From Nanobdellati archaeon (GTDB taxonomy: Archaea > EX4484-52 > JAADEF01), in NCBI GenBank assembly GCA_015521505.1, contig WAOB01000021.1, positions 1-5,015 of the forward strand: 5,015 nucleotides of DNA, given 5' to 3'. Below, piece by piece: positions 4,891 to 5,015 of this stretch. Under the pieces are notes generated by a model, which saw nothing but the letters and a program-made list of their open reading frames with translations, did no database searches and had not been told where the DNA came from. Both the position numbers and the translations under genes were made by a program. Numbering within the stretch: the stretch's first letter is position 1; every line of letters begins with the position of its first letter.

Positions 4891-5015
4891 ATGATGAATA
4901 TGTTAAAAGAAAAAGTTATATCATTTGTAATAATCTTAACATTTTTAATATTAAATTTTGCTATAGTATCAGCAATGAGCATGGGGGCTCCAGATGTAAA
5001 ATGTGCAAAATGTCA
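4891..5015 (+). CDS. Exported protein with CxxC(H) motif, probable c-type cytochrome (partial, 3' end cut)
   Basis: Forty-one codons and two bases are visible. The N-terminus has a basic start (MMNMLKEK), a hydrophobic core (VISFVIILTFLILNFAIV) and SAMS as a likely signal-peptidase region, so the protein is exported or membrane-anchored. Soon after comes APDVKCAKC plus the bases CA: the next residue must be His or Gln, and His would complete CAKCH, the covalent heme-binding site of c-type cytochromes. The position a few residues into the mature protein fits a small monoheme or a multiheme cytochrome. If the residue is Gln, a metal-binding or redox CxxC protein is the alternative. ATGs at 4891, 4894 and 4900 all keep the leader; the TATA box favours the first or second. 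It lies 95 bp after the FmdE-like gene, on the same strand. Confidence 0.65.
   Translation, partial: MMNMLKEKVISFVIILTFLILNFAIVSAMSMGAPDVKCAKC

Overview
The window looks archaeal, most likely from a thermophilic crenarchaeon or a relative. The reasons are strong AT-richness, TATA-like boxes about 26 nt before start codons, little leader sequence, a Sulfolobales-style IS607 element, and an archaeal-type MoeA. The genus cannot be named from the sequence. The start of a probable c-type cytochrome at the right edge points to a lineage that makes such cytochromes.

Left third, minus strand (1 to about 1735): an IS607-family insertion sequence cut by the window edge. It carries a serine-recombinase transposase (tnpA, complete) followed 7 bp later by a TnpB/Fanzor-type RuvC nuclease gene (345 codons visible, running off the left edge). 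The tnpA start lies only 9 bp after the stop of the next gene (1673-2488, minus), which encodes an unrecognised, cysteine-free and probably exported protein. The IS end therefore probably overlaps the 3' end of that gene. The overlap zone is a run of AT tracts with a period of about 10 bp. The 5' end of the same gene also looks damaged: a good signal peptide appears only if one base is restored just downstream of an ATG at 2523.

Middle (2489-3016): a gene-poor spacer of about 530 bp. It holds small hairpins, a repeated AAGATATCT-type motif, a 16-codon hydrophobic micro-ORF behind a TATA-like box, and a TATA-box-plus-hairpin segment (2874-2937) that resembles the right end of a TnpB-type transposon.

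Right half, plus strand (3017-5015): moeA (molybdenum insertion into molybdopterin) and an FmdE-family protein with a C-terminal zinc ribbon form a tight two-gene operon. A T-rich terminator-like stretch and a new TATA box follow. The last gene starts at 4891 with a signal peptide and a CxxC motif at the very edge, probably CxxCH. Together these suggest molybdenum (or tungsten) enzyme maturation next to a respiratory electron-transfer gene, but no Mo enzyme is visible here.
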